Source: Sideroxydans sp. (GTDB lineage: Bacteria; Pseudomonadota; Gammaproteobacteria; Burkholderiales; Gallionellaceae). From it: a stretch of 38,750 bases of DNA. Within the stretch, counting starts at the first letter, position 1. Every line of letters begins with the position of its first letter. Location of the stretch: contig WOZO01000206.1 in assembly GCA_011620315.1 (NCBI GenBank), positions 1-38,750 on the forward strand. The letters run 5' to 3'. Made by a program: the position numbers and the translations under genes. Below the pieces are notes generated by a model, which ran no database searches, was not told the origin of the DNA, and saw nothing but the letters and a program-made list of their open reading frames with translations. Shown one piece after another: positions 12,216-21,156 of the stretch.

Positions 12216-13130
12216 CTATAGTTTCGATTCGCCTTCAGCCGAGCGAAAGTTTTGATCCTCAATTTGAATCGTGGAGTGCGCAAGACCAAAGCCAGTCTTC
12301 ATCGCCGCGGTGGCACCGACGAGAATTGCTCGTGACAGGCCCATATCCGAGACGATCAAATGGCAACTCACGGCATCGAAGCCAGAAGTTATCGTCCAAA
12401 CGTGAAGATCGCGAACCGCTGTTACTCCGTCTATCGTCAGTAGCTTCTGTTCAAGCAGTGAAATGTCTATTTCTGGCGGAGTGCCTTCCATCAGGATATC
12501 GATTGCGCTCTTCAACAAAATCCAGGTTCTCGGAATAATGAAGAGTCCGATCCCCGCGCCAATGATCGGATCGGCTAGCGTCCAGCCAGTGAGCATAACG
12601 ATGGCTGCAGCGACAATAACGCCGATGGAACCCAACATATCGGCCAGCACCTCAAAGTACGCTCCCTTCACATTGAGGCTTTCCGAAGATCCGGCAGAAA
12701 GAAGCCTCATGCTGAGGAGATTCACGGCAAAGCCGATCACGGCTACAACCAGCATGGGAGCGCCCAGGATCTCTGGCGGCTGCAGAAACCGCTGATAGGC
12801 TTCGTAGAATATATAGACCGTCAGCAGCAGGAGTACGAGCGCGTTTGTCAGTGCCGACAATACCTCCATGCGAACATATCCATATGTTTTCTGCGGTGTG
12901 GCTGGACGTTCCGCGAAACGAATGGCAATCAGCGCTAATGCAAGGCCACCTGCATCCGTCAACATGTGCGCAGCATCCGCTAACAGCGCCAAGCTCCCGG
13001 TTACCAACCCGCCAATCACTTCAACCGCCATGAACGTGATCGTCAGGGCCAGCGCCCACGTGAGTTTGCTCTTGTGACGCCCCGCTGTCGTTCCCTGAGC
13101 CGGTGCCACGTACGAATGATTTCTTGCCAT
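12216..13130 (-). CDS. czcD: CzcD-type cation diffusion facilitator
   Basis: A 304-residue CDF exporter that moves Zn/Cd/Co from cytoplasm to periplasm by proton exchange. Six helices are visible. Helix 2 carries DAAHMLTDAGG (HxxxD metal site, about residues 55-59), and helix 5 carries EVLADMLGSIGV with Glu160/Asp164 where many members have HxxxD. Between helices 2 and 3 is KTYGYVRMEVLSALTNA. The cytosolic C-terminal domain has VTAVRDLHVWTITSG and AVSCHLIV, the usual CDF regulatory domain. The N-terminus has a single His (HSY) and lacks the long His-rich leader of some CzcDs. Start ATG at 13130 has only a weak GGTAGAG site. It would feed periplasmic metal to the CzcCBA pumps. Confidence 0.92.
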   Translation of the reverse strand: MARNHSYVAPAQGTTAGRHKSKLTWALALTITFMAVEVIGGLVTGSLALLADAAHMLTDAGGLALALIAIRFAERPATPQKTYGYVRMEVLSALTNALVLLLLTVYIFYEAYQRFLQPPEILGAPMLVVAVIGFAVNLLSMRLLSAGSSESLNVKGAYFEVLADMLGSIGVIVAAAIVMLTGWTLADPIIGAGIGLFIIPRTWILLKSAIDILMEGTPPEIDISLLEQKLLTIDGVTAVRDLHVWTITSGFDAVSCHLIVSDMGLSRAILVGATAAMKTGFGLAHSTIQIEDQNFRSAEGESKL

Positions 13131-13284
13131 CTCTACCTTCTCAAGTAACAGCTTTGCTGCATTGACCGCACAGTCTTAAAGCTAGTCTGTGATGATTATG
13201 CATATTCAGGAACCGTTGCCTGAAGCCTTGGTACATAACCACATCGCCGACTGTCTAGACCGTGGCGCTGTGCACCTAGCAATG

Positions 13285-15876
13285 TCATGCTGCCTGCGCC
13301 ACCGGCTGCGATGGAATGTCAATCTTCAAACCGCTTTCGTACGCGAGAAGCCGCAGTGCATTGATGACCACTAAAAGTGTTGAGCCTTCGTGGAAGAGCA
13401 CCGCCGTGCCGATGTTCAGACCGAAGATCGTGGCAGGAATCAGCAAGGCCACGACGCCAAGACTCACCCACAGATTCTGCTTGATGATGCGGCTAGTCTG
13501 ACGCGATAACCCGACCGCGAACGGCAATTGCGCCAAGTCGTCGGCCATCAACGCCACGTCGGCGGTTTCCAACGCGACGTCCGACCCAGCCGCTCCCATC
13601 GCGATCCCCACAGTGGAATTGGCCATGGCCGGTGCATCGTTGACGCCGTCGCCCACCATTGCCACTTTGCCGTGCACCTTGCGCAAATCCTTGATCGCCT
13701 CAACCTTCTGCTCGGGCATCAGATCGCCTCTTGCCTCCGTCAGCCCCACACTCTTTGCAACCGCCTCGGCAACTTGCTGGTTATCGCCCGAAATCATGAT
13801 CAGGCGCTCGATGCCAAGCTTGCGCAGCTCGGCCATGACCTGTCCCGCGACTGGACGCGGCGTGTCCATGACACCGAGAACACCAAAGAAGCGCTGACCT
13901 TTGCGGACGACCATGGTTGTGCGTCCAGCGGCAACCAGCTTCTTGTTAGCATCATCCACCGCAGGCGGCAGAGTCGCGTCTGGCAGTTCCGAGAACAGAA
14001 TCGGTTTGCCGATGTGCACCGTCTCTCCCTCTATCTGTGCCCGGACTCCGCGCCCGGTAATGCTTTGGACTTCCGAAGCAGTCACGGGACAGCCTCGCCC
14101 TGCCAGTCGTTCGCGCGCCCCCGTGACAATCGCCGAGGCCAGCGGATGGTCACTGTGCTCTTCGACCGCCAACGCCACCTGCAGCAATTCGTCTTCGGTC
14201 ACCCCTTCGGCAGGCACGGCATCAGTCAGTTTCGGTTTGCCTTCCGTCAGCGTCCCGGTTTTGTCGAAAGCAATCGACGTAAGGGTGCCGAGATTTTCCA
14301 GCGGGCCTCCACCCTTGACCAGAACCCCTCCTCGGGCCGCACGCGCGACGCCGCTGAGAACTGCACTTGGCACCGAGATCGCGAGCGCGCAGGGGCTCGC
14401 GGCCACCAGCACAGCCATGGCGCGATAGAAACTCGTCGCAAAGGATTCGTCGATCACCACGCCTGCAAACATCAGGAGGCCAACCAGGGCAAGCACTGAC
14501 GGAACGAAGATGCGTTCAAAGCGCTCGGTGAATTGCTGTGTCGGCGAACGCTGGGCCTCGGCCTCGGTCACCATCTTGACGACCCGTGCCATCGTCGATT
14601 GATCCGCTTTGCGCGCGACCATGATGTCGAGCGCACCCGAACCATTGATGGTGCCGGCGAATACGCGGTAATCCGGCCCCACGCGCTCAAGATTGGCGAT
14701 GGCGGCCTTGGCATCTTCGACCGGACGCTTATCCACCGGTGAGCTTTCGCCGGTCACAGGTGCCTGGTTAATGCTCGATGTGCCGACCACGACCACGCCA
14801 TCGGCAGGCAGCCGTTCGTTCGGTTTGACCACCACCACATCGCCAACCTGGAGGGCGTCGAGTCCCACCACTTCCGTGCCACCATTGCGACGTACCGTTG
14901 CCGTATCCGGCGCCAGCTTCGCCAAGGCTTCGATGGCCCGGCGAGCGCGACCCATCGCATAATGTTCGAGTGAATGGCCGAGGCTAAACAGGAACAACAG
15001 CAATGCACCTTCGCCCCATTGGCCGAGGGCCGCAGCTCCCGCCGCCGCTATCAGCATCAAGGTGTCGATCTCGAAGCGGCGCGCACGCAAATTCTCGATT
15101 GCCTCCTTGACGGTAAAGAACCCGCCAAAAAAATATCCCGCGATGTAGCAAACCGTCGATACCCAGCCCGGCGCAAAACTGCTGCGGCCAATCAGCCAGC
15201 CAATCGCTACCAGAACGCCCGCCACAAGCGCGAAGACAAGTTCCGATTTTTCGCCAAAAGGTCCGCCATGATCATGGCTTGCATGCTCATCCTCGCCCTT
15301 CTCATGCGTGTGGCCCGCATGATCCGCCTCGGCCTCAACCTGGCTTTCGCGCGGCGCGTTATCGTGCGTATCCGCATCCGATGGGCTTTTCGTCTGTGAT
15401 GCAGGCGCCAATGGTGGCGGTGGCGCGGATTGTGTTGCGCGAACACCAACTACGCTGACCTTATCTAGCAACGCCTGCTCGGAGACCAGTGACCTGTCGA
15501 ATTCGATTCGCACCGCGCCGGAAGCGGCAACATCGGCTTCAAGAACCCCCGCTATGCGACGGAGACTGACTGCCACGCGACGAGCCTCCCGCGCGTGCAT
15601 TGCCTGTGACCTGATCAGTAGATGCGAAAACCGCGACGTGAGTTGCGCACCGACCGATTGCACCAGTTCGCGCAGGCGCCCAAAAGAAATGACGTCAGGG
15701 TCATAGTGGACACAGAGCTGAGGCGATCCCGTGTCGACTCCGACAACATGGGCTTCGGCGATACCGGAGCGGCCTGTCAGTGAATCGATCAAGCGCGCTA
15801 CGCAGCGATCTTCCACATCACCCACATCGGGAAGTACCAGCGGCAAGTCCAGGCGAAGTTTTTCAGGTGTAGTCAT
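13285..15876 (-). CDS. czcP: CzcP-like P1B-4-type metal ATPase
   Basis: An 863-residue inner-membrane P-type ATPase. The membrane metal site is ASPCALAIS (Ser-Pro-Cys, about residue 492) rather than CPC, and a later helix carries HEGSTLLVVINALRLL (about residue 829). SPC plus HEGxT defines the P1B-4 group, to which Cupriavidus CzcP (Zn/Cd/Co) belongs. The phosphorylation loop AFDKTGTLTEGKPKL is near residue 537, and GDGVNDAPAMANSTVGIAMG closes the P-domain. The N-terminal 150 residues are HMA-like in shape but lack CxxC, followed by an Ala/Pro-rich linker and a His/Glu-rich stretch (HAGHTHEKGEDEHASHDHGG, residues 186-205). It is 154 bases upstream of czcD on the same strand. Metal specificity is inferred from motifs. 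Confidence 0.9.
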   Translation of the reverse strand: MTTPEKLRLDLPLVLPDVGDVEDRCVARLIDSLTGRSGIAEAHVVGVDTGSPQLCVHYDPDVISFGRLRELVQSVGAQLTSRFSHLLIRSQAMHAREARRVAVSLRRIAGVLEADVAASGAVRIEFDRSLVSEQALLDKVSVVGVRATQSAPPPPLAPASQTKSPSDADTHDNAPRESQVEAEADHAGHTHEKGEDEHASHDHGGPFGEKSELVFALVAGVLVAIGWLIGRSSFAPGWVSTVCYIAGYFFGGFFTVKEAIENLRARRFEIDTLMLIAAAGAAALGQWGEGALLLFLFSLGHSLEHYAMGRARRAIEALAKLAPDTATVRRNGGTEVVGLDALQVGDVVVVKPNERLPADGVVVVGTSSINQAPVTGESSPVDKRPVEDAKAAIANLERVGPDYRVFAGTINGSGALDIMVARKADQSTMARVVKMVTEAEAQRSPTQQFTERFERIFVPSVLALVGLLMFAGVVIDESFATSFYRAMAVLVAASPCALAISVPSAVLSGVARAARGGVLVKGGGPLENLGTLTSIAFDKTGTLTEGKPKLTDAVPAEGVTEDELLQVALAVEEHSDHPLASAIVTGARERLAGRGCPVTASEVQSITGRGVRAQIEGETVHIGKPILFSELPDATLPPAVDDANKKLVAAGRTTMVVRKGQRFFGVLGVMDTPRPVAGQVMAELRKLGIERLIMISGDNQQVAEAVAKSVGLTEARGDLMPEQKVEAIKDLRKVHGKVAMVGDGVNDAPAMANSTVGIAMGAAGSDVALETADVALMADDLAQLPFAVGLSRQTSRIIKQNLWVSLGVVALLIPATIFGLNIGTAVLFHEGSTLLVVINALRLLAYESGLKIDIPSQPVAQAA

Positions 15877-16036
15877 GACGACGCATCACTTTCATTTTGA
15901 TATCGTAGATGAAATGCAACAAGCCTTGATCGGCGGCCGGTACCTGCCCAAACGAAACATCGCAAACGGCGGCAAACGAAGCGGATTTGCGGCAATGGCG
16001 CCATGCAGCCCACCGTGCCGAGCTCGTCACGGAAAG

Positions 16037-16276
16037 TCATGAGGACTTGCGCCTAGCATCGCTATGCTCCCCAGGGAGTGTTTCAGCGGGCTGACGCTTC
16101 TTTTGCATCCGCTGCCGAAGTCGATCTGCATACTTTGCAGGTGCCTTTTCCTTTTTCTTTGTCTTGTTCCGCCGAGCACGCCACAGCCAGTAGATTCCCA
16201 CACCGGCTGCCACGAAGCCGAGCCACATCCAAAACAACGTCACTGCGACCGGCCCGTGCATGGCGGGTGTGAACAT
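16037..16276 (-). CDS. Small single-helix membrane protein
   Basis: A 79-residue protein with a strong AGGAGG site six bases before its ATG. One hydrophobic helix (VTLFWMWLGFVAAGVGIYWLW) is followed by a very basic, charged cytosolic tail (KKKEKAPAKYADRLRQRMQKK). No metal-binding motif beyond a few His/Met at the N-terminus (FTPAMHGP). It lies between the second czc operon and czcP on the same strand and may be cotranscribed with either. I do not recognise a characterised family; a small accessory subunit of a transporter is possible. Confidence 0.6.
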   Translation of the reverse strand: MFTPAMHGPVAVTLFWMWLGFVAAGVGIYWLWRARRNKTKKKEKAPAKYADRLRQRMQKKRQPAETLPGEHSDARRKSS

Positions 16277-16434
16277 GTGAGCCTCCTTTCAAGACGGCGA
16301 ATAGGTTACTGGCATGCCTTCACTCGTGTTGTTATGTTCCGTACCATTCGACTCGAATGATTTGTGCGATCTCGATCCGGAAAATGTCCGCTAGCAGCGA
16401 CGGGATATGCAAACGTTCGACATGCGCTGTGCGG

Positions 16435-16773
16435 TCATGAGATCGGTGCCGCTTGAACGATGTCGACCACGTAAATCCAACCCGCCTCGGCCTGACCGGT
16501 GCGGGCATTCTTCTTAATGATGCCCATTAGTTCACTTACCTGATCGTCCTCGCAAAGAAGTTCCAATTTATATTCATTGATGACCTCCTCGCCAAGCTCG
16601 ACCGAGTAATGACGTTCCTGACCGTCGATCGCGACCAACGATCCTTTGACTGTATAGACCGTCAGGTTGTGTCGGCTGGCATTGATTCCGTTATTCCATG
16701 CAGCCGACTCCTTTAGCGCGGCAATGACCGCAGCAATACGATTGCTGTGCACGTAGGCTTTGATCTCTTTCAT
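16435..16773 (-). CDS. PII-like protein at the end of czc operon 2
   Basis: A 112-residue protein of PII-like fold: KEIKAYVHSNRIAAVIAAL (first beta-alpha unit) and KKNARTGQAEAGWIYVVDI (the PII C-terminal TGxxGxGxIxV region, here changed to AEAGW). The middle region carries NLTVYTVKGSLVAIDGQER. It lacks the His-rich loop of the copy at 5049-5390 and the RIRTGE motif, so the two are distant relatives. Its ATG overlaps the czcA2 stop codon (ATGA), and its ribosome site GGAGGA lies within the end of czcA2, so translation is coupled. A role in sensing metal load or controlling the pump is inferred from position. Confidence 0.72.
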   Translation of the reverse strand: MKEIKAYVHSNRIAAVIAALKESAAWNNGINASRHNLTVYTVKGSLVAIDGQERHYSVELGEEVINEYKLELLCEDDQVSELMGIIKKNARTGQAEAGWIYVVDIVQAAPIS

Positions 16774-19700
16774 GTCGATCCTCCTTTAGTGGAAACATTT
16801 GTAATTATGGAGCGTTGCCCACGCCGTTCTGCGCGCAGTTCCGCCCACTCGTAAATGAGTGGCAGCAGCAATAGCGTCAGGGCTGTCGAAGTGAAGAGTC
16901 CTCCAACAACCACCGTCGCTAACGGTCTTTGCGTTTCGGCACCCACACCGGTAGACAGCAACATCGGCACCAAGCCGAGAATCGCCACGGATGCTGTCAT
17001 CAGCACCGGCCGCAATCGCATCGCGGCGCCTTGCCGCACCGAATCCCGAACCGACAGTCCCTGTCGGCGCAAGTCGTTGAGGAAGGACACCATCACGATG
17101 CCGTTCAACATGGCAACGCCGAACACGGCGATAAAGCCAATAGCCGAAGGCACAGACAGGTATTGCCGACTGATGAACAAACCGACGATGCCGCCGATCA
17201 TCGCAAAGGGGACGTTGGCGATGATCAGCGATGCGTGGCGCACTGAATTGAATGCGGTGTACAGCAACATGAAGATCAGCCCGATGGTCAGCGGTACGAT
17301 CACGGCCAGTCGCCCCATCGCACGCTGCTGATTCTCGAACGCACCGCCCCATTCAATCCAGTAACCGGCTGGCAGCTTCACCTGCTGCTTGATTTTCGCA
17401 TCGGCTTCCTTGACGAAACCATCCACATCGCGGCCTTTCACGTCTAGTTGCAATACCGAATAGCGCTGCAGTTGTTCGCGGCGCACGAACGAATATCCTT
17501 CGTCGAGTGAGATGGAGGCAACCTGCGACAGCGGCACAAAAGCGCCTTCGCCGGTACGAATGGGAATAGTCCCGATAGTCGCCGGATCGACCCGGTAGGC
17601 ATCGGACAAGCGCACGGCGATATCGAAACGCTTTGTCTCATCGATCAAGGTGGAGACTGCTTCACCCCCGATGCCGGCCTTCACCACTTCAAGAATATCG
17701 TCGGCATTGATGCCAAAGCGCGAGGCTGCCGCGCGATCCACCTTGATGACCAGTTGCGGCTTGCCCTTGTTGGCTTCCGCCGACAGGTCGGCGACGCCCG
17801 GCACCGTTTCCAGCACGCCCTTGAGTTGTGCCGTCAGGCGATCCAGCGTGGCGAGATCCTCGCCGTAGAGCTTCAGCGCCAAGGTGGCGCGTACCCCGGA
17901 AATAAGCTCTTCGACACGCGACTGGATCGGTTGGGTAGCGCCGAACACAGCGGTTGGCACCGCCTTCTCCAGCACCTCCTGCATCTCCGCCGCCAGTTCG
18001 GCGTAAGAGATTTTCTCTGGCCATTCGGATTGCGGTTTGGTGCCGAGGTTAACCTCCATGTAATTTACATCAGAGGTTTCGCCACTCTCAGCTCGGCCTA
18101 TTGTTGCCAGTACCGAGCGCACCTGCGGAAACTTCTTGTGCAGTTCGGCGCTTATCACTTTGGAAACGCGGATCGATTCATCGAGCGATGTCGAAGGAAT
18201 GCCGGTGACGCGAAACTGGATTGTCCCTTCTTGCAGTTGCGGCATGAACTCCTTGCCAAGAAAAGGAAACAACGCCAGCGAGGCTACGAGCAGGACCACG
18301 GCCGAGCTGATTACGAGCTTCTTGCGTTCCAGCGCCCAATCCAGCAAGGGCAGATAGAACTGCTTAGCCTTGCGCACGAGGAAAGTATCGCGTTCCTCTT
18401 TCGGCTTGAGAATGAGTGCCGCCAGCACGGGTACCAAGGTCATCGACAGCAGCAGAGAACCGATCATCGCAAACGTGATGGTGTAGGCCATCGGCTTGAA
18501 CAGCTTGCCCTCCAGGCCGGTCAGCGAGAACAAAGGCAGGAAGACGACGATGATGATCAGGATCGCAAACGCCACCGGGTTAACCACTTCGCGTGCGGCT
18601 TCCAGGATCAGATGAGTCTTCTGTATCGGCTTGCCTGATTCCCTGGCGTGGGCGAGCAGCCGGAAGGCATTCTCGACCATGACGACGGCACCATCGACCA
18701 TCATGCCGGTGCCTATCGCCAGGCCCGCCAATGACATCAGGTTGGCGGAGACGCCGAACTGCTGCATCAGGATGAAGGCAATCAGCATCGCCATCGGCAA
18801 GGTCACGATGACGACGATGGCCGAGCGCAACTCTCCCAGAAACAAAAACAGGATGATGGCGACCAGCACTGCCCCTTCGACCAAGGAGCTCTCAGCAGTT
18901 TTAAGCGCCTTCTCGACCAGTTCGGTACGGTCGTAGATCGGCTCCAGCGTCACGCCCTTGGGCAATGCCGCTTGCGCGATGGCGATCTTGGCCTTGACGG
19001 CATCGACGACATTCTTTGCATTCTCGTTCACCCGTGACAGTGCGATGCCGAGTACCGCCTCTTTGCCGTCACGCGTCACCGCACCGAAGCGTGGCGCAGC
19101 AGCTTCCTTGACATCGGCTACGTCGCGCACGTAGATCGGCGCACCGTTGCGCTCGGCCACGACGATGCCGGCAATGTCAGTGGTGTTGGTCACCAGCCCC
19201 AGTCCGCGCACGAGATATTGCTCGGCGCCGATATTGATCGACTGACCGCCGACCTGCTTGTTGTTCGCGGTCAGCGCTTCCATCACCTGCTTGAACGACA
19301 AGCCGTAGGAGATCAGTTTTCCCGGATTGATCTGCACCTGGTACTGCTTCTGATCGCCACCCCAGGACACCACGTCGTCCACACCGGGCGCGGTGCGCAG
19401 AATCAGCCGTACCGTCCAGTCATGCAGCGTTCGCAAATCCATCGCCGACAATTTCTTGTCCGCCGACTCGACCGTGTACCAGAACACCTGCCCCAGACCC
19501 GAGCTGTTGGGGCCGAGCACCGGATCACCATAACCCTGGGGCAAGCGGCCTTTGGCCTCCTGCAACTTCTCGCCGACCAAGCGTCGCGCGAAGTAAATAT
19601 CGACGTTGTCCTTGAAGTAGACGCCGACATACGACAGGCCAAACAACGAAACCGAGCGCACCGCTTCAACACTGGGCAAACCAGCCATGGCGCCTTCGAT

Positions 19701-19904
19701 GGGCGCAGTCAGCAATTTCTCCACGTCCTCCGCAGCCAGACCCGGCGACTCTGTGTAAATGTTGACTTGAATCGGCGTCACGTCCGGAAACGCATCTACC
19801 GGAACATCACGAAACGCCTGGATGCCAAGACCAGCAACGATCAGGAAAGCGACCAACACCAGTACCTTGTAGCGTAGCGAGGCATCAACGATTGCATTTA
19901 GCAT
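16770..19904 (-). CDS. czcA: CzcA/CnrA-like heavy-metal RND pump 2
   Basis: A 1044-residue inner-membrane RND antiporter, full length. GAGGAAA precedes the ATG at 19904. Features: first helix then DAFPDVTPIQVNIYTESPG; TM4 motif GLAIGTGMMVDGAVVMVENA (about residues 385-405), closer to CnrA/NccA/CzcA than to CusA; porter segments GKEFMPQLQEGTIQFRVTG, RVEELISGVRATLALKLYG; late helices AIGFIAVFGVAMLNGIVMVS and [19 protein letters not shown]. It clearly differs from CzcA1 at 5402-8578 (GMMVDGAVVMVEN instead of [13 protein letters not shown]), so the two pumps probably differ in metal preference. It starts ten bases after czcB2 ends. Confidence 0.94.
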   Translation of the reverse strand: MLNAIVDASLRYKVLVLVAFLIVAGLGIQAFRDVPVDAFPDVTPIQVNIYTESPGLAAEDVEKLLTAPIEGAMAGLPSVEAVRSVSLFGLSYVGVYFKDNVDIYFARRLVGEKLQEAKGRLPQGYGDPVLGPNSSGLGQVFWYTVESADKKLSAMDLRTLHDWTVRLILRTAPGVDDVVSWGGDQKQYQVQINPGKLISYGLSFKQVMEALTANNKQVGGQSINIGAEQYLVRGLGLVTNTTDIAGIVVAERNGAPIYVRDVADVKEAAAPRFGAVTRDGKEAVLGIALSRVNENAKNVVDAVKAKIAIAQAALPKGVTLEPIYDRTELVEKALKTAESSLVEGAVLVAIILFLFLGELRSAIVVIVTLPMAMLIAFILMQQFGVSANLMSLAGLAIGTGMMVDGAVVMVENAFRLLAHARESGKPIQKTHLILEAAREVVNPVAFAILIIIVVFLPLFSLTGLEGKLFKPMAYTITFAMIGSLLLSMTLVPVLAALILKPKEERDTFLVRKAKQFYLPLLDWALERKKLVISSAVVLLVASLALFPFLGKEFMPQLQEGTIQFRVTGIPSTSLDESIRVSKVISAELHKKFPQVRSVLATIGRAESGETSDVNYMEVNLGTKPQSEWPEKISYAELAAEMQEVLEKAVPTAVFGATQPIQSRVEELISGVRATLALKLYGEDLATLDRLTAQLKGVLETVPGVADLSAEANKGKPQLVIKVDRAAASRFGINADDILEVVKAGIGGEAVSTLIDETKRFDIAVRLSDAYRVDPATIGTIPIRTGEGAFVPLSQVASISLDEGYSFVRREQLQRYSVLQLDVKGRDVDGFVKEADAKIKQQVKLPAGYWIEWGGAFENQQRAMGRLAVIVPLTIGLIFMLLYTAFNSVRHASLIIANVPFAMIGGIVGLFISRQYLSVPSAIGFIAVFGVAMLNGIVMVSFLNDLRRQGLSVRDSVRQGAAMRLRPVLMTASVAILGLVPMLLSTGVGAETQRPLATVVVGGLFTSTALTLLLLPLIYEWAELRAERRGQRSIITNVSTKGGST

Positions 19905-19914
19905 GATGGTTTCC

Positions 19915-21156
19915 TCACTCGCCGCCGATTTGCGATTTCAGGAGGCGTGCCTTGAGCGCGTAGGCGCCGGCAACGACTACCTGATCTCCCGTCACCAGAC
20001 CGGACTTCACGATCGTGCGCCCGGAGAGCTTGTCTCCCGTTTCGATGGCGCGCGGTTCAAAGCCATCTTTGTCGGCGACGAATACCGTGGACTGTCCCTG
20101 CAACAGCAGAATCGCAGCATCGGGAACACTGAGCGCAACGCGTTTTGCGCCAGCGGTCTCAATGGTCGCCGTGGCGAACATCTCGGGTTTGAGACGCCCA
20201 TCCTTGTTACCCACCTCAATGCGCGCGGCGATGGTACGGCTATCCTTGTCGAGCAGACTCGCCACATAGGTGACGCGACCGGCGAAACGTTCGCCCGGAT
20301 AAGCGGCAACCGTCACTGTGGCAGCGGCTCCCGAGCGTACCTTGGCGAGCATGTCTTCGGTGAGATTGGCTTCAATCCACAGGGTAGACAGATCGGCGAC
20401 GGTGAACAGGGAATCACTCGGGCTGCGCAATTCGCCCACGGTCGCCTTCTTCTCAACAACATTGCCGGCCAGAGGCGACGTCAACTGAAAGGTCGAATCC
20501 GCGCGCCCGGCCGTGGTCGATCCGCCAAGCAGGCGCACTCTGTCTTCGGCGCTGCGCAGTTCCGCCGACGATTTCTCGAATTCCGCCTTGGCGCGCAGGT
20601 AGTCGCGCTGCGAAATGATTTCGTCGGCATTGAGCGCTTCGGCGCGTTTGTAGTCCGCCTGTGCGACACGCTGGGCGGATTGCGCCTGAAGCAGCGTCGA
20701 TTGCGCCTCACCGAGGGTCACGCTGTCGAGGACGGCCAGCACCTGGCCGGGACGAACACTGTCACCGGGATTGGCGGTTACGCGCACGATACGACCTTCC
20801 ACGCGGGGCGCGACACGAACGATGCGATCCTGGTTGGGGTGGATCGTGGCGGTGACTGTCACAACATCGGCAAACGATTTCTGCTCAAGGGTTTCGGTCT
20901 TGACACCGGCACGTTCCAGTTCTTCCGGTGCAAGCTTGAGTCCGGCTTCGTGGTCCACTGCACCTTTGGCATCGGCTTTGGCCTCCGGCGCTTTCTGCAT
21001 TTGCGCTGGCTTGTCGCTCACCTTGTCCGAGCCGCCGCAAGCGACAAGCGAGAGGGTGATGCCGGCCAACATGAATGCCACCAGCCACTTTGGGTGTGCG
21101 GCGAATGTTGATGTTCGCAAGGAATGTTGATTCACGGATTTCTTGGGGGTAGTCAT
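19915..21156 (-). CDS. czcB: CzcB/CnrB-like membrane-fusion lipoprotein
   Basis: A 413-residue periplasmic adaptor of RND pump 2. The N-terminus (KWLVAFMLAGITLSLVACGG) ends in a lipobox with Cys as the probable lipidation site, unlike CzcB1, which has a plain membrane anchor. The lipoyl-like halves are RVAPRVEGRIVRVTANPGDS and QLTSPLAGNVVEKKATVGE; between them is a long hairpin (QAQSAQRVAQADYKRAEALN, then the RDYLRAKAEFEKSSAEL helix). No His-rich stretch is present. Its ATG overlaps the czcC2 stop codon by ATGA, indicating tight coupling. Order C-B-A with the PII-like gene last contrasts with C-B-PII-A in operon 1. Confidence 0.92.
   Translation of the reverse strand: MTTPKKSVNQHSLRTSTFAAHPKWLVAFMLAGITLSLVACGGSDKVSDKPAQMQKAPEAKADAKGAVDHEAGLKLAPEELERAGVKTETLEQKSFADVVTVTATIHPNQDRIVRVAPRVEGRIVRVTANPGDSVRPGQVLAVLDSVTLGEAQSTLLQAQSAQRVAQADYKRAEALNADEIISQRDYLRAKAEFEKSSAELRSAEDRVRLLGGSTTAGRADSTFQLTSPLAGNVVEKKATVGELRSPSDSLFTVADLSTLWIEANLTEDMLAKVRSGAAATVTVAAYPGERFAGRVTYVASLLDKDSRTIAARIEVGNKDGRLKPEMFATATIETAGAKRVALSVPDAAILLLQGQSTVFVADKDGFEPRAIETGDKLSGRTIVKSGLVTGDQVVVAGAYALKARLLKSQIGGE

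Noticed and set aside
19903-21111. 402-codon plus-strand ORF opposite czcB2
   Set aside because: The minus-strand frame has a lipobox, lipoyl halves and operon overlaps; the plus frame is an Arg-rich shadow.
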